A DNA stretch of 5,978 bases. It comes from Armatimonadetes bacterium RBG_19FT_COMBO_69_19. Its GTDB lineage: Bacteria; Sysuimicrobiota; Sysuimicrobiia; Sysuimicrobiales; Kaftiobacteriaceae. The stretch is from NCBI GenBank assembly GCA_001768125.1, contig MENB01000161.1:1126-7103 (forward strand), written 5' to 3'. The translations under genes were made by a program, and so were the position numbers. Positions within the stretch are counted from its first letter, which is position 1. Every line of letters begins with the position of its first letter. Shown here in pieces: positions 4,963 to 5,978 of this stretch. The notes below the pieces were generated by a model. The model worked only from the letters and a program-made list of their open reading frames with translations. It did not search any database and was not told where the DNA came from.

Positions 4963-5978
4963 ATGGCCAAGGCGAAGTTCGAGCGCACCAAGCCCCACGT
5001 GAACGTCGGGACGATCGGGCACGTGGACCATGGGAAGACGACGCTGACGGCAGCGATTACGCATACGCTGGCCGGGCTCGGGGCCACCCAGGCTAAAGGG
5101 TACTACGATATCGACAACGCCCCGGAGGAGAAGGCCCGCGGCCTGACGATCAACATCAGCCACGTCGAGTACGAGTCGCCGAAGCGGCACTATGCGCACA
5201 TCGATGCGCCTGGGCACGCCGACTACATCAAGAACATGATCACCGGCGCCGCCCAGATGGACGGCGCCATCCTGGTGGTGAGCGCCGCGGACGGACCGAT
5301 GCCGCAGACGCGGGAGCACGTGCTGCTGGCCCGCCAGGTGAACGTGCCCTATCTGGTGGTGTTTCTGAACAAGATCGACATGGTGGACGATCCCGAGCTG
5401 TTGGAGCTGGTCGAGGTCGAGGTGCGCGATCTGCTCAACCACTATAACTTTCCCGGCGCCGAGGTGCCCGTGATTCGGGGGTCGGCGACGAAGGCCCTCG
5501 AGGCGCTCGAGAAGCAGCCGGGGAGCCTGAAGCGCGGCCAGAATGAGTGGGTCGACAAGATGTGGGATCTGGTGGAGGCGGTGGACAGCTACATCCCGAC
5601 GCCGAAGCGGGAGACGGACAAGCCGTTCCTGATGGCGGTGGAGGACATCTTCACGATCACCGGCCGCGGGACGGTGGCGACGGGTCGCGTGGAGCGCGGC
5701 CGCCTCAAGGTCGGGGAAGAGGTGGAGATCGTGGGTCTGCGGCCCCAGCCCAAGCGCACCGTCGTGACGGGGATCGAGATGTTCCGCAAGACGCTGGACG
5801 AGACGGTGGCGGGGGACAACGTCGGCGTGCTGCTGCGGGGGGTGGAGAAGGACGAGATCGAGCGGGGGATGGTGCTGGCGAAGCCCGGGTCGATCCGGCC
5901 GCACACGAAGTTCAAGGCGCAGGTGTACGTGCTGGCCAAGGAAGAGGGAGGGCGGCACACGCCGTTCTTCACGGGGTA
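4963..5978 (+). CDS. tuf: Translation elongation factor Tu, 5' part of gene
   Basis: EF-Tu carries aminoacyl-tRNA to the ribosome as a GTP complex. The window ends inside codon 339 of the usual 393-406, so domain III is incomplete. The N-terminus is [21 protein letters not shown]1 is GHVDHGKT (19-26), switch [11 protein letters not shown] (55-64; Leu61 where Ile is usual), G3 DAPGH with catalytic His85 (81-85), G4 NKID (136-139) and G5 GSA (173-175). Residue 82 is Ala, where E. coli and Thermus have Cys. Residues about 181-194 form an insertion in domain I, 11 residues longer than in E. coli and similar in length and ending (RGxNEWVDK) to the Thermus insertion. Domain II is normal ([15 protein letters not shown]). 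GGAGGG (4947-4952) lies ten bases before the ATG, rather far but acceptable. It is fourth in the str operon. Confidence 0.98.
   Translation, partial: MAKAKFERTKPHVNVGTIGHVDHGKTTLTAAITHTLAGLGATQAKGYYDIDNAPEEKARGLTINISHVEYESPKRHYAHIDAPGHADYIKNMITGAAQMDGAILVVSAADGPMPQTREHVLLARQVNVPYLVVFLNKIDMVDDPELLELVEVEVRDLLNHYNFPGAEVPVIRGSATKALEALEKQPGSLKRGQNEWVDKMWDLVEAVDSYIPTPKRETDKPFLMAVEDIFTITGRGTVATGRVERGRLKVGEEVEIVGLRPQPKRTVVTGIEMFRKTLDETVAGDNVGVLLRGVEKDEIERGMVLAKPGSIRPHTKFKAQVYVLAKEEGGRHTPFFTG

Noticed and set aside
3138..5087. A long open frame on the - strand (about 650 codons) opposite fusA and the start of tuf; similar long frames at 1693-2883 and 4681-5958
   Set aside because: They are antisense to certain genes with clear family motifs. 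Strong G/C bias at third codon positions removes stop codons on the opposite strand. The translations are His/Asp/Arg/Leu-rich with no recognisable domain.

Overview
The window is a stretch of a GC-rich bacterial chromosome, all on the + strand. It holds the 3' part of an ABC-F ATPase gene, a small L7Ae/YbxF-type RNA-binding protein gene, and the str operon: rpsL (S12), rpsG (S7), fusA (EF-G) and the first 338 codons of tuf (EF-Tu). Every gene acts in translation. No phage, transposon, CRISPR, defence or secondary-metabolism gene is visible, and I see no undescribed protein system.

Layout. 1-1239: ABC-F gene, entering from the left. 1240-1383: spacer with a perfect 26-bp palindrome between near-identical 11-bp direct repeats, then a near-consensus sigma70-type promoter. 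1384-1680: L7Ae-like gene, probably read from a leaderless GTG start. 1681-1986: a 306-bp gene-free region with an AT-rich -10-like site followed by a run of strong potential RNA hairpins; I read it as the structured 5' leader of the str operon. 1987-5978: rpsL, rpsG, fusA and tuf, packed with 12-, 14- and 19-nt gaps and each preceded by a purine-rich ribosome-binding site.

Organism. Codons end mostly in G or C. An L7Ae-like gene directly before rpsL is the arrangement of Firmicutes (ybxF) and some other, mostly thermophilic, lineages; it is absent from the E. coli operon. EF-Tu carries a domain I insertion like that of Thermus. Together these suggest a GC-rich bacterium, possibly an uncultured relative of the deep Gram-positive/Thermus-like groups. 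The phylum cannot be fixed from this window. In many genomes rpoB-rpoC precedes this cluster; here an ABC-F gene does.

The points most worth a second look are non-coding or at single residues: the structured leader before rpsL, including two pairings that compete or form a pseudoknot; the leaderless promoter-start overlap of the L7Ae gene; the 26-bp palindrome; proline 88 in S12, where streptomycin-sensitive bacteria have lysine; and the EF-Tu variations.
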